A program made the translations under genes and the position numbers. A stretch of 64,000 nt of DNA, from assembly GCA_027922465.2 (NCBI GenBank), contig BQMF02000168.1, forward strand, positions 372,001-436,000, in the 5' to 3' direction. The DNA comes from Turritopsis dohrnii. Taxonomy: Eukaryota > Cnidaria > Hydrozoa > Anthoathecata > Oceaniidae. Shown here in pieces: positions 19,842-31,149 of the stretch. The notes under the pieces are model-generated. The model was not told the DNA's origin. It made no database searches and saw only the letters and a program-made list of their open reading frames with translations. The number at the start of each line of letters is the position of its first letter. Positions within the stretch are counted from its first letter, which is position 1.

Positions 19842-19944
19842 CTCTATAATTTTACATTAACACGCTTATACAAAACATGTTACATATATAATCCTTATTT
19901 GATAAGTCGACTCCTATAGTGACACAATCAAAGCAAGTAGGAAT

Positions 19945-20880
19945 TTTCTAGTTATGTTTTGAACGAGTCTGAAAAATCCTTGCTTTGTAAAGGTTTACAT
20001 TTTGCTATTCCTCTCAGACAATTAAAATATAGTGGTCATCTACTTCCTTTTAAGATGTTGTTTTGGGACATTAAAAAAGAAAAATTATCGAGTGAAGACT
20101 TAGGACAGCTTTATACAGCCGCATAATCGCCGCGTCGAATTAAACTCTTTATTAAATGCGACGAAAATTCGACTGTATAAAGTGAAAAATTAATTAAGTG
20201 CGACATAATGAGTTAAGTTCAGCAGAGTTTGTCGAATAAAACGGCAATCTTCGACATAAATTCGGCATCACTTTATACGGCCGCATAATCGTCGAATTTA
20301 ATAACAGATTGATTGAACTTCGTGAAAAAAGTGCACGAACGTAGTTACAGCGTGTAAGAAATACACGATGATAAATTCATTCGACATTTATGCGGCTGTC
20401 TAAAGCCATATCGAATTTGATATGCGGCAACAAAACCTGTATAAAGTGACTGTCGCATTTTTGTCGAATTTTACCCGAATAAAAGTAATTTAATTCGACA
20501 CGGCGATTATGCGGCTGTATAAAGCTGTCCTTAGCATTTGTTAAAGCTAGACTTGAGGATACTTGTATTTCTTCATTCCATGATTACAGCAACTATAATT
20601 CCAAACCTTCGAATCTCTCTGAAGATGAATGCTCAGCCTTTTATAAACTTCTTCGTCAAAAGAACCTTGTCATAAAGAAGACAGCCAAGGGTGGTACTGT
20701 TGTCATTTTAGATAAAGAGGTTTATGATAAGGCCACTGATACTTCAAAATTTGTTAGAGTTGATATTCCACCTGGTAAAGAAGTAAATCATATTTTAAGT
20801 TTAGAAAACAAATTCAAAGTGCTTTGAAAGTTATGCTTGACAAGGAATTCATTGGCAGAGATACGTATGATAAATTTAGT
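19945..20880 (+). pseudogene. Penelope-like element N-terminal fragment, interrupted by a MITE
   Basis: One frame reads SEKSLLCKGLHFAIP, LPFKMLFWDIKKEKLSSED, is broken by the MITE at 20103-20530, then continues FVKARLEDTCISSFHDY, LSEDECSAFYKLLRQKNLV and IKKTAKGGTVVILDKEVYD. These are the N-terminal and finger motifs of a PLE reverse transcriptase, where the KADKG(N/G)TVV stretch precedes the palm. The frame ends at TGA near 20825 and no palm follows. It is a 3'-truncated dead copy of another PLE family. Confidence 0.7.
20103..20530. mobile_element. 428-bp MITE with TTA target duplication inside a PLE
   Basis: The termini GGACAGCTTTATACAGCCGC (20103) and GCGGCTGTATAAAGCTGTCC (20530) are inverted repeats extending about 40 bp with one mismatch. 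TTA flanks both sides (20100-20102 and 20531-20533). Removing the element and one TTA restores the PLE reading frame, so the insertion is clean. TWA duplications are typical of PIF/Harbinger. Internal copies of the TATACGGCCGCATAATCGTC motif suggest subterminal binding sites. Confidence 0.9.
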
Positions 20881-20897
20881 CCTGGTGTTCTGGTGTT

Positions 20898-20920
20898 CAA
20901 TCAATCAATCAATCAATCAA
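20898..20920. repeat. (CAAT)n microsatellite
   Basis: Six CAAT units are followed by a T-rich tract, then TTTATTTATTTATTTTTTTT near 20970. It may mark the tail of a retroposed sequence, but no body is recognised. Confidence 0.8.
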
Positions 20921-21419
20921 TTTTTCGTTTATTTCAGCTTTGCTTTTCGTTTTTCTATTTTTTATTTATTTATTTTTTTTGTTGATTTTATGAAAAATTT
21001 AATAGCACTTTAGCAACCTCGAATCCAGGGTCTCTTGCATTTTCGATATACGGATGGCGGCGAACGCTGGTCACGTGACATGAAAATTACACAAAATCTG
21101 TGTAACTTTTATAGTGGTCTGAAGAATCTTTGTCTCGTGTATTCAGTTTTTTACATAGTCGCATATAACCAATGTACAGACCAAATATAATTCGTCGAGT
21201 TGAACTCGTTTCTACAAAACTTGATATTGTCTACATGTTTCCAAGACTTCAGCAACATTTTTGGAAGGAAGATGCTGCCAATTTGATTGAAATTTTATTC
21301 CTTATCAAGGCTTTAAGAGCAGACACTCGTGAATATACTAAAGGAGAGGTTGTAAAATTCATGTGGTGTTGTGTGATTTTATCTTTGTATCGATAACATT
21401 TTGGTGTGGTTTAAGAAAC

Positions 21420-21575
21420 TTTCGCGAAAAATCGCGAAAGTAAAGTCCCACGAAAAATGCTGAATGTCTTCATTCGCGAAAGTTAATTCCCGCGAAATAT
21501 GTAGTTTTAAGCAATTCGCGAAGCTAACTCCCGTGAAAAATGTTATTTTTTTCATCGAAACAAATTCAAAACAAA
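21420..21575. repeat. TTCGCGAAA-rich repeat remnant
   Basis: TTTCGCGAAAAATCGCGAAAG, then ATTCGCGAAAGTTAATTCCC and AATTCGCGAAGCTAACTCCC, form two to three degenerate units of about 48 bp. Short palindromes TTCGCGAA recur. It is probably the remains of a MITE. I see nothing in 21110-21419 or 21576-22257. Confidence 0.55.
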
Positions 21576-22257
21576 TTGTCACACTACAAAAATACAGTAT
21601 GCTTTAATTTAATGGTTTTCCTCGTTTGAAATAAATAGGTAGACTTTTTAAGAACTGTATTTCTTGTTTGTACTTTGACTAACTTGGTTGTACTTTGACT
21701 TGTCTTTCTTTTGAATCATGGAAAAAAGTTTTTTGAACTGCCTTATTGTAGCTTTATAACTTTTACTCACGTCATGTTTTCACGTTGAAACTGTTGTTGA
21801 AAAGCCCTTGAGAATAGTTTGACAGTGAGCTGTCAATGAACAGAGTTTGACACGCATAATTAATCCTTACTTATCTATAATGTTCTTTACGTTTCAATGT
21901 TGTACAAATCGTGCACTCTTGTTCTTTTGTCAATGAAAAGTTTGTTCACTATAATTGGGAGATCAATATGGAGTGTCGTATCAGGATCGTTTTTGTCCAT
22001 TGCGCTCTCCAAAGTGTTCCCTAATCATTAAGCTTCAATTGTTCACTACGTAAAACATGAACTATTCCTTTTGTAATGGAACGGTTCGTGTATACCATTA
22101 ACAAGGAATACATTGTTCCAATGTCAAAAGGAATGAATAAATGACTCTCCTGTGAAGCGCAATATGGTATAAATAAGTCATTCAAGTGTAAAGAACCCAG
22201 TATTCGTTTTTTAATTTGTATCAATCGTTAAAAGATACGTTGTTTTGTTTTTGAAAA

Positions 22258-24090
22258 TGTCGAAGAGAACAGTATTTGTGAACTGGTTTGGAATCACAAG
22301 AGAAGAAACACAAGAGAAAGTTGGTATTACGTCCAAACGATAGAAATATATGCATCTGTCCTGTGCAAAATTGCCTACACATTCGTTTTAAAAGCAGTCA
22401 AGGTTTACGCAAGCGTATCGATGCCAAGCATTGTTGGTATTACTATTTTGATGAAGCTCCAGATATCAAAAGGGAAGAAGTCGAGGCACAACAGTCAATC
22501 AGAAAGAAAGTATGTACGGCACACAAGCCTTCCTTTTCTATTAACGATGGTATTGGAAAGACGTTTTGAAACTGGCTGCGTACACCATGTGGAGGAGGGA
22601 AGTCTGAAAAAGAAGCGAAACAATGTGCACAACGATGTATGAAATTTTTAATGGCTAGTTTTGACGACCTTGAATCAGAATCGTGTTTAGCCGAAGAATT
22701 TGTTGATTGTTGCTTGGGTACACCCTCCATCATTATGGACTTCCTTAAAACTCTTGAAAAAGATTAGAAACTAAGTTGTTCGGCGTCGTTAAATTACTTA
22801 AAATCAATATCAGACATACTGGACTTTCGAAAAGCGAACGGTGTATCCGACAGCACATTACGTTGTTTTGCGGTCACCGAAGTTTACATACGACGTGGTA
22901 AAGAAAATCTGGGAAAAAGAAAGAGACTCGAGTATTCTCGCAACCTGGATTTGGAAACGCTCATTGCTCGAAACAGTTGGGCGACCTTGGACGAAATGAA
23001 AAACGTCATCCCATATCACATCAATCGTTTCCGAGACATCTTACAAGAATGCAGAGACCAACGAACAGTGTCGGCATCTCAATTGGCGTTTGCAACGAGA
23101 TTTATTGCTACGTATTTATTTGTTCGAGTTTAGTGCTCCAGACCAATGACCTATCAATACTTAACTATAGAAATGATTAATAAAGCCAATGGAGGTTACA
23201 TCGACCAGAAGTAATTTAAAACTGCCGATAGATATTTATTTGACACTGTGATTCTCGATCCTGAAACTATGGAGATTCTTGAATTCTATATCCAGTTAGT
23301 GCGACCGAAACTAAGTCCCAACTACGGCTATTTGCTCGTACCAAACAAGGGAAAGGAATACACCGCGTTCTCGTCAGCCATGAGCGTCCTCGTCCACGAA
23401 GCTATTGACAAATATATACATCCGACTCGCTATCGACAAATTGTGGAGACGGAAAGTGCGGAAAGACTCAGCCAATCGGAAGGAGAAATCGTTTCACGTG
23501 ACCAAGAGCACAGTTCTCACGTGGCCAAAGATAGGCTTATCAAAAGAGTTTGTCGAGAGACGTTGCTTCACGCAGCAAGCAATGCATGGAGAAACTGGTT
23601 GGAAATAAACGAAAGGAAGTGAGTGCGGGCATGATGGACGTTTTAAGATCAATCAACAACACGGCGCGTTCTTTCGATCAGCAAGTACTCGATCAAGCCG
23701 AAACGATATTGTCCCAACCTTGTAGCAGTTCTTCACCTCAAGTTACTGACGACACGAACGATGACGATGATGTCACAATCACCAACACCATTTCACGAAA
23801 TCCCGAAAGCAACTGTAATGCCGAAATACAAGTAGATCCAGCATTCCGATCTCGAATCAGTTTCGACGTCGATTTAAACAAGGAAGTCGTTCGCGAAAAG
23901 TTAAAAATTTCTTCGAAAGTGAAATTTACAAAAGACGAAGACGTGTTTTTTAGTAGAGGTATCTCCAAATATGGAAAAGGTCGCTGGAGCCTTATACTGA
24001 AGGACTGAATACTCGTTTCACCCTTGTCGAAGACTCACTCCGGATGCGCGCAGAATCTATGACATTTAAACGCAACACGAACCCTTCTGT
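22258..24090 (+). pseudogene. Crypton-like tyrosine recombinase with SANT/Myb domain, broken
   Basis: The segments in order are a C2H2-like finger (CICPVQNCLHIRFK...RKRIDAKH, 22350-22435), a helical part, SRPMTYQYLT (23135-23165), then the HxxR segment KYIHPTRYRQIVETES (23405-23455) and DQEHSSHVAK (23500-23530), the order of tyrosine-recombinase motifs in Crypton-type elements. FTKDEDVFFSRGISKYGKGRWS (23925-23990) is a SANT/Myb-like domain. In-frame stops lie at 22567, 22765, 23131 and 23211. Frame changes lie near 23600 and 24000. No Tyr occurs in the 35 residues after HSS, so the nucleophile seems lost. It would have integrated DNA by recombination; this copy cannot. Confidence 0.6.
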
Positions 24091-24161
24091 AAATTTGTAA
24101 AGAACGACTATTTGTTATTTCGTCTGAAGAAAATAAATTATATAAATTAAAATCATTAAAA

Positions 24162-24270
24162 TCATTTTACATCCTCTTCTTCATCTCCCCCAAAGTAATC
24201 TTGAGTGCTTGATTCGGAACTGTCTTGATTGGTTTCAATACCATCGTCTAACTCAACGTAAGCGGAATTT
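24162..24270 (-). CDS. Possible terminal exon with acidic C-terminus
   Basis: On the minus strand, acceptor ATTTTAG is followed by 35 codons ending in STQDYFGGDEEEDVK and TGA. A candidate first exon lies upstream at 24712-24880. The gene, if real, ends tail to tail with the Crypton-like pseudogene and may belong to the same element. No family is recognised. Confidence 0.3.
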
Positions 24271-24711
24271 CTAAAATATGTTTTGAAATAATGAAAAATG
24301 CAATACTAAAGTCTATGTCAACCGATTTGGCAGTTTGAACATTTTTTATGATTACTTAGTCAAAATAAATGATTTTAAAATAATTTTTTTTGTATCGTCA
24401 AGAGCACAAAGAGCACAAAAAGCACAATATTATAAACGACTTTTTGGGAAAAAATAATAAAATTTTAGCGTTAGAATTTGCGTTAGAAAAAAAGCGACTT
24501 TTTTTCTAGTACACCAAAAGCGTTGAAACTTACACAGGAGCGAGATCAACCTTTCACAAAGAGGTTTACAAAATTTTATAACAAAATCTTTATTCTATCG
24601 GAAATTCTCAGCCCAAATATGGCACCCGGTAGAGCCCTAACAATATCTGATATTTTCCCTGTAAACCGGGGTTAGAGCGTCTGTTTGCATCAAGGTTTTA
24701 GAAAATCGATT

Positions 24712-24880
24712 AAACTTTTATGTTTTTAAATATCAATTTGGGGGTCTCAGCACAAAGATGGAGCTCAGGTGGAGTTTCCAAATGGCCTATTAAAATTCCC
24801 ATAACGTCATCTTCATCACTGTAAACACGTATGGGATGGTTTAAAGATTCCATTAAGTCATTATTGTCGAAACGATCCAT
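24712..24880 (-). CDS. Possible first exon of an unrecognised minus-strand gene
   Basis: An ATG in good context (GCAACATGG) at 24880 opens a frame starting MDRFDNNDLMESL, with an acidic stretch SDEDDVMG and then HLETPPELHLCAETPKL. The frame stops after about 56 codons and the donor is not clear. Composition is protein-like, but I know no family. It may pair with the exon at 24162-24270. Confidence 0.3.
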
Positions 24881-25159
24881 GTTGCTGCGTGGAAAATTTG
24901 AAAAGAGAAAGTATATGAAAGGCTGTTAGAAAATATGAATTGAAAATGATCCAATTCGTTCCCAGGTTATTATATCATTTCCAGCAAATCATTGATTCAG
25001 CAACAAGGGAAGGAGTTTGGTATAGTGTCCACCCAGCTGACATTGACTTCTTTATTCAGGAGACAACTCTGAAATCATGGTCTTCATATGCCAGTATCCT
25101 TAGTTTCTACACAGTCTATATGAATTCTAGCGAAGACTGTAACCCCAATATTCAGTAAC

Positions 25160-25782
25160 GATGCTATAAGTAAAAACGAGGCTGGTGTGATTGCTGTAGT
25201 GATGGCAATTATTTTTTTTGTGTTGCCAAAGCACCAGTCAAAGCATTACCTTTATATCTGTGGATGGGAGCCCGTCTTTTTTACAAAGGTTTGATTGTGA
25301 GCCCGTGAGCCCGCCTTTTTAGGTGGAAAGTAAATGTTGTGTGTTGACATGGAAATTTTCAACACCACAGCCTCGTTTCCTTTTTGTAACCTCTATTTGC
25401 TTTTGAGTGCGAATTAGGCTAACCGATATACCGTAGACTGTGCAAAATGCTCAAGGTAATCAAGACATTGCCTTGGAAACGTTTTCTTGACTAAACCTTG
25501 TTATGTTTTGTCCCGCAAAACCTGGGTCCCAAAATAAAGTTCAATTGAGAAAAGTGGAGATAATGTATAAGCAAAATTTCTTATACGTAAGTGCACATGC
25601 TCTTTTTAATTTTTGATTCTCTTTCTGGACTGCAATGGTTTGTTTGGATCCATATATTGAACAATTTGTTTTGCTTCAAAAACATGTATCTGAATGTAAT
25701 TTATTCATCAACTGAAGCCACTAAATTTTAATATAAAAGGAATCTGTGACCAAAAAATGTTAAGGCATTTATTTGTGATTTA
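25160..25782. other. No gene recognised
   Basis: The stretch is AT-rich with a short local duplication of GAGCCCG (25268-25312). The preceding open frame 24940-25158 (72 codons, VWYSVHPADIDFFIQ) looks protein-like but matches nothing I know. Confidence 0.5.
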
Positions 25783-26754
25783 TTGCCCCCGCAGCGAGCG
25801 AGGAGGCATAGTAGTTTCACGAGATAGGCGAATGTCAGTTTCCGATTTTGTTCTTCATCATCATCATCTTCTTCATCCTCCAACTTTTCGTGTTGGCGTT
25901 ACACGGTGGTATAGAATTATTAGCTGACTTTGCTTTTTTTTTACCGTTTTAAAGCATGGTACTGTAAGTGGAATGTTTTTTCGTATCTTTTTCCTAATTT
26001 ATTGTTATTTATACTATGTTATTTAGGAAGTTCGTATGATAAAATTGCTAAGACATTTTTCATATTACTTTTGTGTTGTTTTAGTGCAGTGAACGACTAG
26101 GATTTTGAAGCACAGCTTGAAATCTGAAATTTTGCCAACAACATTTTATATATGTTTTAGCTGTAAATCTTTCATTCGATAAATTTTATTCAATGCACTG
26201 ATTTTTGGCGGATCTTGCATTAAAAAGATTTTAATTGGATATCTGTGTATGCAAGAAAGCCTACAAATTGTTGTTCTTCGTGTTTTCCTTCTTTTTTCTG
26301 TCCTCCAAACCTGGTGTGATCATGATCAATAAAACCTTCTTATATTTTTTTCTTGTTTTTTATGTAAACTTTGGCTATTTCTTGTTTCGAATCAAAGTTT
26401 GAAACGCAGTTTTCTAATGGATTTTTCGCTTTAATTTTTTTTTAAAAGTTTTTTTTTCTTTCTTTTGGTTCTTACAGAATTTCTTTAACAAATGTTTATC
26501 TTATTTTGATTATAAAATACGTATCCATGGTTTCAGTTCACACATTTCTTTTGTTTGTAGCCAATACTTTCTGATATTACTTGTTGAGCCTTAATTACAC
26601 TTTTTGAAAGGTATAAATTAGCATCAGTGTGACATAGGACTAAGACATAACAAAAAGTAACAAAGTTTTTCTTTGTTTTTGTTTCCGTTGTATAGCTTGC
26701 AATGTATAGCTTGATGTGTGTACAAATTGGAATGCTTGAGCGCGGGGGCATTTT
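25783..26754. mobile_element. Candidate element bounded by TGCCCCCGC / GCGGGGGCA
   Basis: TGCCCCCGCAGCGAGCGAGG at about 25784 and GCGCGGGGGCATTTTT ending at about 26754 are short inverted ends in an otherwise AT-rich tract of about 970 bp. No coding region or target duplication is evident. The call rests only on the two G/C-rich ends. Confidence 0.3.
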
Positions 26755-26970
26755 TAGCTAAAGCTACTTGCTAGTTCATAAAAAGTTTCATGTTTTTCCC
26801 CAAGAGCAAATCTAAACTTGCTTTATTTCATCTAGCTAGAGTAGGGAGTCAATATAACAGTATTTTTTGTTTATATGCAGTAATCGTCGCTTTCGACCCC
26901 CTTTGCAGCGACTCTCGATTTTTTCCATTCCGGTCTGTAAAATATACGCTCAGATTTTACAGACCCGAAA

Positions 26971-27450
26971 ATGGATGCTGACATCAGCAGTTTTGATGAC
27001 TCGTCGGCCACGGTTGAATTAACGACATCATACATCAAATGCGCATCGGTCACGGTTGAATGCGTCAGGAGACAGTCCCTAAAATCGAAGGCCCCTCATC
27101 AGATTCTGGCGCAAGTGATGACATCATCAGATATTCTGCCAGAACTCGTCTTCAAAAACTGCTGTGATGTCTCAGTTTTGAATGGTCACATCGAAGTAGT
27201 TAAACTCCGCAAGGAGTGGGGTGCGACTGATTTTGATGATGCAATGAAAATAGCTGTTTACAATGGTCACTTTGTTATTGTAGCACTCCGTCGAGGCTGG
27301 TTAGGTTATAGTATACATGAGGACTTGTTCCGCTACCATCACAAACGCCAGTTCTCGAAAGATCTCTATTACAAATTGATGGAAGTTGCCATGCATCCTG
27401 ATAGAGTGTGGGATTGGTACTATGATGAGGAGTACAAGAAATTTCTAGGT
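26971..27450 (+). pseudogene. Ankyrin-like protein fragment, cut by a LINE
   Basis: From ATG 26971 about 160 residues read through. Two ankyrin-like units are visible: VLNGHIEVVKLRKEWGATDFD and AMKIAVYNGHFVIVALRRGW. A C-terminal motif follows: HHKRQFSKDLYYKL and HPDRVWDWYYDEEYKKFLG. The NGHIEIVKL-CKEWGATDFD type of ankyrin unit is common in large DNA viruses and virus-like elements. Translation then runs into the TTTA tail of the LINE at about 27460. The neighbouring polymerase pseudogene suggests that both came from one virus-like element, which is inference. Confidence 0.5.
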
Positions 27451-27459
27451 GGCTATTTT

Positions 27460-30400
27460 CAATATTTATTTATTTTATTTTATTTATTTATTTATAAAAA
27501 TATTTATACAGGATAAGGACGTCAGTCTATATGGACATATTTACATATATACAAAAAACTGCTATCAATGTCCGTCCTGTTATAAAATATACAAGTTAAA
27601 AATAACAAAGAAATTAGTGTAAAATAATAAAATAAAAAATAGGCGATGACGAATCCGAAGGGAACTGCCAATTAGGAATGAACCTACCGCTAGATAAGAA
27701 TGGACCTACCGCTAAAACAAATGTCACAATGGACCTAACACTAACTAAAAAAAAAGATAGGAAGACTGGAATAATCGGATAAGCACGACAAGCCTACGAG
27801 ATAAATATTAAGAAAAATGCTTTGCTATGGCTACTTTAAAATTATATAAATCAGTGATATTTCGAATATCGGAAGGTAAAGAATTATACAAGACACCTCC
27901 GGCGAAAAAGAAGCCATGTCTTCCAGTTTCTAGCTTCACTCGTGGTAACTTGATCGAACATTTATTGTTTCTCGTTTGTTTGGTATGTTCTTGTACAGTG
28001 AAGTAATTATTGAACGTATCGGTGGTGAATACTTTGCTTATGCACTTTTTGACAAACATTAGCTGGTCACGTTTAACCACATCAATAATTCTGGGGATGG
28101 CTTTATTCGTCGAAATGATATTTCTTGCGCGGTAGTTCAGCGACTCCAACTTCTTCAATTGCGTATCACTATACATAACGTGCAATGTACTACTGTAGGT
28201 GATGATTGGTATGATCATCGACACGAAAACCCTTAACACAGCATCACTCGTGAGAAATGGTCTAACACGTTGTAACAAACGTAAACGGCTACTGACGGTC
28301 TTATAGCTCTTGTTGAAGTCTTCAGACATTGTGAGGTGACAATCGACAATAGTACCCAAGTACTTATATTGCGAAACAACGTTGATAATACTACCTTGAT
28401 AAACGATTTCTAAGGACGTTTTTTGGCGCCTTAGCCTTTGAGCTGTTCCGAAAAGCATCACTTCCGTTTTGCCTTTCTTTAGATTTACAATAAGCTCATT
28501 CTCACGGCAGTAATCAGCAACAAGTTCCATATCTGTGTTAAGACTGTCCTGAATAACGTGAAATTCAGTGCTAGATACATACAGAACCGTGTCATCTGCA
28601 TATTTTATAACCTTCGAGTGTTTCAATTGGGAACCAAAATCATCGAAGAAGATGATAAATAACAAAGGTCCGAGGATCGAACCCTGTGGAACACCGCAGT
28701 AAACAGCTTCTTCCTGGGAACGTACATTGCTGATATCAATAATCTGCGATCTATTGAACAAGTAGTCCGTCATCCACAATAACATTTTACCTTTCACTCC
28801 ATACGATTGCAACTTTTCTAGAAGAACACTGTGACCAATGGTATCAAAGGCTTTCGACAAATCAACGTATATACAACCCAGTAATTTACCACTGTCAAGT
28901 TCTTGACGAATGGTATCACATAATAGGGTAGATGCTAATTTAGTAGAACGTTTCGATCGAAAACCATACTGACTGTCACTCAAGATGTTTTCTTTCTCTA
29001 AAAAGTCCATAAGTTTGTTGTGAACGGCTTTCTCAAGAATTTTAGATAATACAGGTAGGACAGATATAGGTCTAAAATTCTCAGGTTTGGAGTTGTCACC
29101 ACTTTTGAACACAGGGGTAACCTTTGCAACCTTCCAGGAAGTTGGAAAAGTGGATGTCTTAATTGACAAGTTAATGATGTGAGTCAGGGGTTTTGATATT
29201 TGTTTGGTACAATCTTTCAATAAACCAGATGGAAGTTCGTCAATCCCTGTTGCTTTCATGCGTTTTAGAGATCTCAGTTCTTTCTCGACAAACAAAACGG
29301 AAACATAATCAAGTGAGAAGATTTTGTCGGTGCGTGGCTGTAATTTCCTCGCCATATGCCAAGTAAAATTCAGCAGAGGAATCGAGGTAGTTTTAAGAGT
29401 TTTCACAATGGTACTAAAGTACTCGCTGAAATTGTTTGCGATTGATTGTTTTTCATCATTGCTAGCGGCACTCACGTTTATTATGCTGCGAGGTTTATTA
29501 GGGAAAACGGTTTTTATAGCTTTCCAAGACTTTCGGGGATTGCATACGTTATCTTTCAGGGTCTCATGATGAAAGGTCGACTTCGCCTTTTTCAAGTTGC
29601 TGTTACATGAGTTACGAAGCCTTTTGTATATTGACCAGTCGTTATCATTGTTGGACTTCCGAGCCTTACGAAGAGCCTTGTCACGAGTGTTCATCTCAGA
29701 TTTCAAATCTCGATTCATCCATTGACAATGACGACCTTTAACACGTCTCTCCACCGTAGGTGCATGTTTGTCAAACACTTTTCGCAATTGATCGTTGAAA
29801 TAGTTAACTGCTACATTAACATCAGTAGCCAGATAAACAGGTTGCCAGTTGACTTGATCGACGTCATTCATCATGCTGTTAGCGTTATACTTTGCGTAAT
29901 TTCGACACTTAATGGTACGCATTTCATATCTCATATGGTTGATTTTCCTGACGCACCCAACCATGTCGTGATCACTTAGCGACGTTTGGAACACATCTAC
30001 AAAGGAGATGTTTTGTTGACGGTTACTAAAAATTAAATCAATTAAGGTTGATGACAAACTCGTTATTCTTGTTGGACATTTTACAAGTTGTTTAAACCCA
30101 TGAACATCAACAATTGATTTAAAATCGTTATTCTTTCTTTTGTCTTTGTAATCAATGTTAAAGTCTCCCAGAATGATAGTTTCTTGCGAACGTCTTTTGG
30201 TGATATTTGTGAGATGGTCATTAAGCAGATTGTTGAAGTTCTTATCAAGATACTTTGATCCCTCGGGAGGTCTATAGAAGCACCCAACTAACAAAGATTT
30301 TGAGTTGTTAATAAAAACTTCTATCCATAAAGACTCGATTAATGAATTTTCTAAGTCAAACCTTCGTTTAAAGTTAATATTATTTTTGATATACAAAGCG

Positions 30401-31075
30401 ACCCCACCCCCTTTACCAGATACACGATTTCGATTAACAAATGCATACCCAGGCAAATTGTATAGATCATGAATGTCTGAGCTATCTCCATCAATAATAT
30501 GGGTTTCCGACAGAGTTACAATGTCAATCTTTTGTTTACTAGAGTGTAAAAATGCTTCTATGATCGTCATGTTATTTAGTAATCCACGAATATTTTGGTG
30601 GACTACTTTCAGTCCCATTCGATTGCAGAACTCGGTTATATTTCCAGGGCCAGGGCATACTTCAACATCTCCGCATATCATAAGCAGCATCAGGAAAATC
30701 GACTTACGTCTCGAATTAACAACAGCTGGCTTACCATTCTTCAGAACAAACAAAGAACTAAACGTAAACGATTCAACACGATCTTCGTATAATCCAGGTG
30801 TATTCAAGGTAATGCTTATTCCATCGGGTTGGATATGCCTTGGTTTAAGGACGCAAAAACAGCTATAAAACAACCACAAGTAACAAATACTTCGAAGCAG
30901 AATGCCAGTAACATTAAACAAGACCGCTCGTAACGGCGCCATCTTAGAACCACTTAGAACCATCTTAAGTATACAAACTACTTATTGAAAGGTCCTCAAA
31001 ATGAGTCAGGGCACTCCCCTGACTCAGTTTTGTCCACTCGTAAAAAATTTACAAGTTGAAAAACTGTATATAATA
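27460..31075 (-). mobile_element. Near full-length APE-type LINE
   Basis: A long intact ORF is followed (minus strand) by about 300 bp of 3' untranslated sequence with short repeats of GGACCTACCGCTA, then a (TAAA)n-type tail at 27460-27495. The 5' leader (30964-31075) contains a hairpin TGAGTCAGG...CCTGACTCA at 31000-31024. The exact 5' border and the target duplication could not be fixed. It sits between the ankyrin-like and polymerase remnants. Confidence 0.8.
27808..30963 (-). CDS. LINE ORF2: endonuclease plus reverse transcriptase, intact
   Basis: The product is 1051 residues without a stop. Residues 10-38 are hydrophobic. Residues 98-106 read GDVEVCPGP, a 2A-like motif with Cys where the canonical motif has Asn. 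Residues 115-345 are an apurinic-type endonuclease: VVHQNIRGL, LSETHI, GGGVALYIKN, ILGDFNIDY, LIDLIFSN and SLSDHDMV. Residues 570-860 are the reverse transcriptase: MKATGIDELP, ENFRPISVLPVLSKILE, VDLSKAFDTIGH, GVPQGSILGPLLF and the catalytic KYADDTVLY. The C-terminal part ends FAGGVLYNSLPSDIRNITDL. Such proteins nick target DNA and copy the element RNA in place. All catalytic motifs are present, so the copy could be active. The architecture fits CR1/L2/jockey-type LINEs. Confidence 0.92.
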   Translation of the reverse strand: MVLSGSKMAPLRAVLFNVTGILLRSICYLWLFYSCFCVLKPRHIQPDGISITLNTPGLYEDRVESFTFSSLFVLKNGKPAVVNSRRKSIFLMLLMICGDVEVCPGPGNITEFCNRMGLKVVHQNIRGLLNNMTIIEAFLHSSKQKIDIVTLSETHIIDGDSSDIHDLYNLPGYAFVNRNRVSGKGGGVALYIKNNINFKRRFDLENSLIESLWIEVFINNSKSLLVGCFYRPPEGSKYLDKNFNNLLNDHLTNITKRRSQETIILGDFNIDYKDKRKNNDFKSIVDVHGFKQLVKCPTRITSLSSTLIDLIFSNRQQNISFVDVFQTSLSDHDMVGCVRKINHMRYEMRTIKCRNYAKYNANSMMNDVDQVNWQPVYLATDVNVAVNYFNDQLRKVFDKHAPTVERRVKGRHCQWMNRDLKSEMNTRDKALRKARKSNNDNDWSIYKRLRNSCNSNLKKAKSTFHHETLKDNVCNPRKSWKAIKTVFPNKPRSIINVSAASNDEKQSIANNFSEYFSTIVKTLKTTSIPLLNFTWHMARKLQPRTDKIFSLDYVSVLFVEKELRSLKRMKATGIDELPSGLLKDCTKQISKPLTHIINLSIKTSTFPTSWKVAKVTPVFKSGDNSKPENFRPISVLPVLSKILEKAVHNKLMDFLEKENILSDSQYGFRSKRSTKLASTLLCDTIRQELDSGKLLGCIYVDLSKAFDTIGHSVLLEKLQSYGVKGKMLLWMTDYLFNRSQIIDISNVRSQEEAVYCGVPQGSILGPLLFIIFFDDFGSQLKHSKVIKYADDTVLYVSSTEFHVIQDSLNTDMELVADYCRENELIVNLKKGKTEVMLFGTAQRLRRQKTSLEIVYQGSIINVVSQYKYLGTIVDCHLTMSEDFNKSYKTVSSRLRLLQRVRPFLTSDAVLRVFVSMIIPIITYSSTLHVMYSDTQLKKLESLNYRARNIISTNKAIPRIIDVVKRDQLMFVKKCISKVFTTDTFNNYFTVQEHTKQTRNNKCSIKLPRVKLETGRHGFFFAGGVLYNSLPSDIRNITDLYNFKVAIAKHFS

Positions 31076-31149
31076 ATGGATGTTGAGTTATTTTAGAAAC
31101 ACAGTATCTAAATTATACAACGCTGTTTCAGCGCCTGTAACAGCAACTC

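Noticed and set aside
26533..26751. Minus-strand gene of 72 codons
   Set aside because: No domain, AT-rich, inside a candidate non-coding element.
29324..30868. Plus-strand frames of 81-131 codons across the LINE
   Set aside because: Antisense shadows of the 1051-residue LINE ORF.
31000..31024. Transcription terminator hairpin TGAGTCAGG...CCTGACTCA
   Set aside because: It lies in the LINE 5' leader of a eukaryotic sequence and has no run of T; it may be an RNA fold of the leader.
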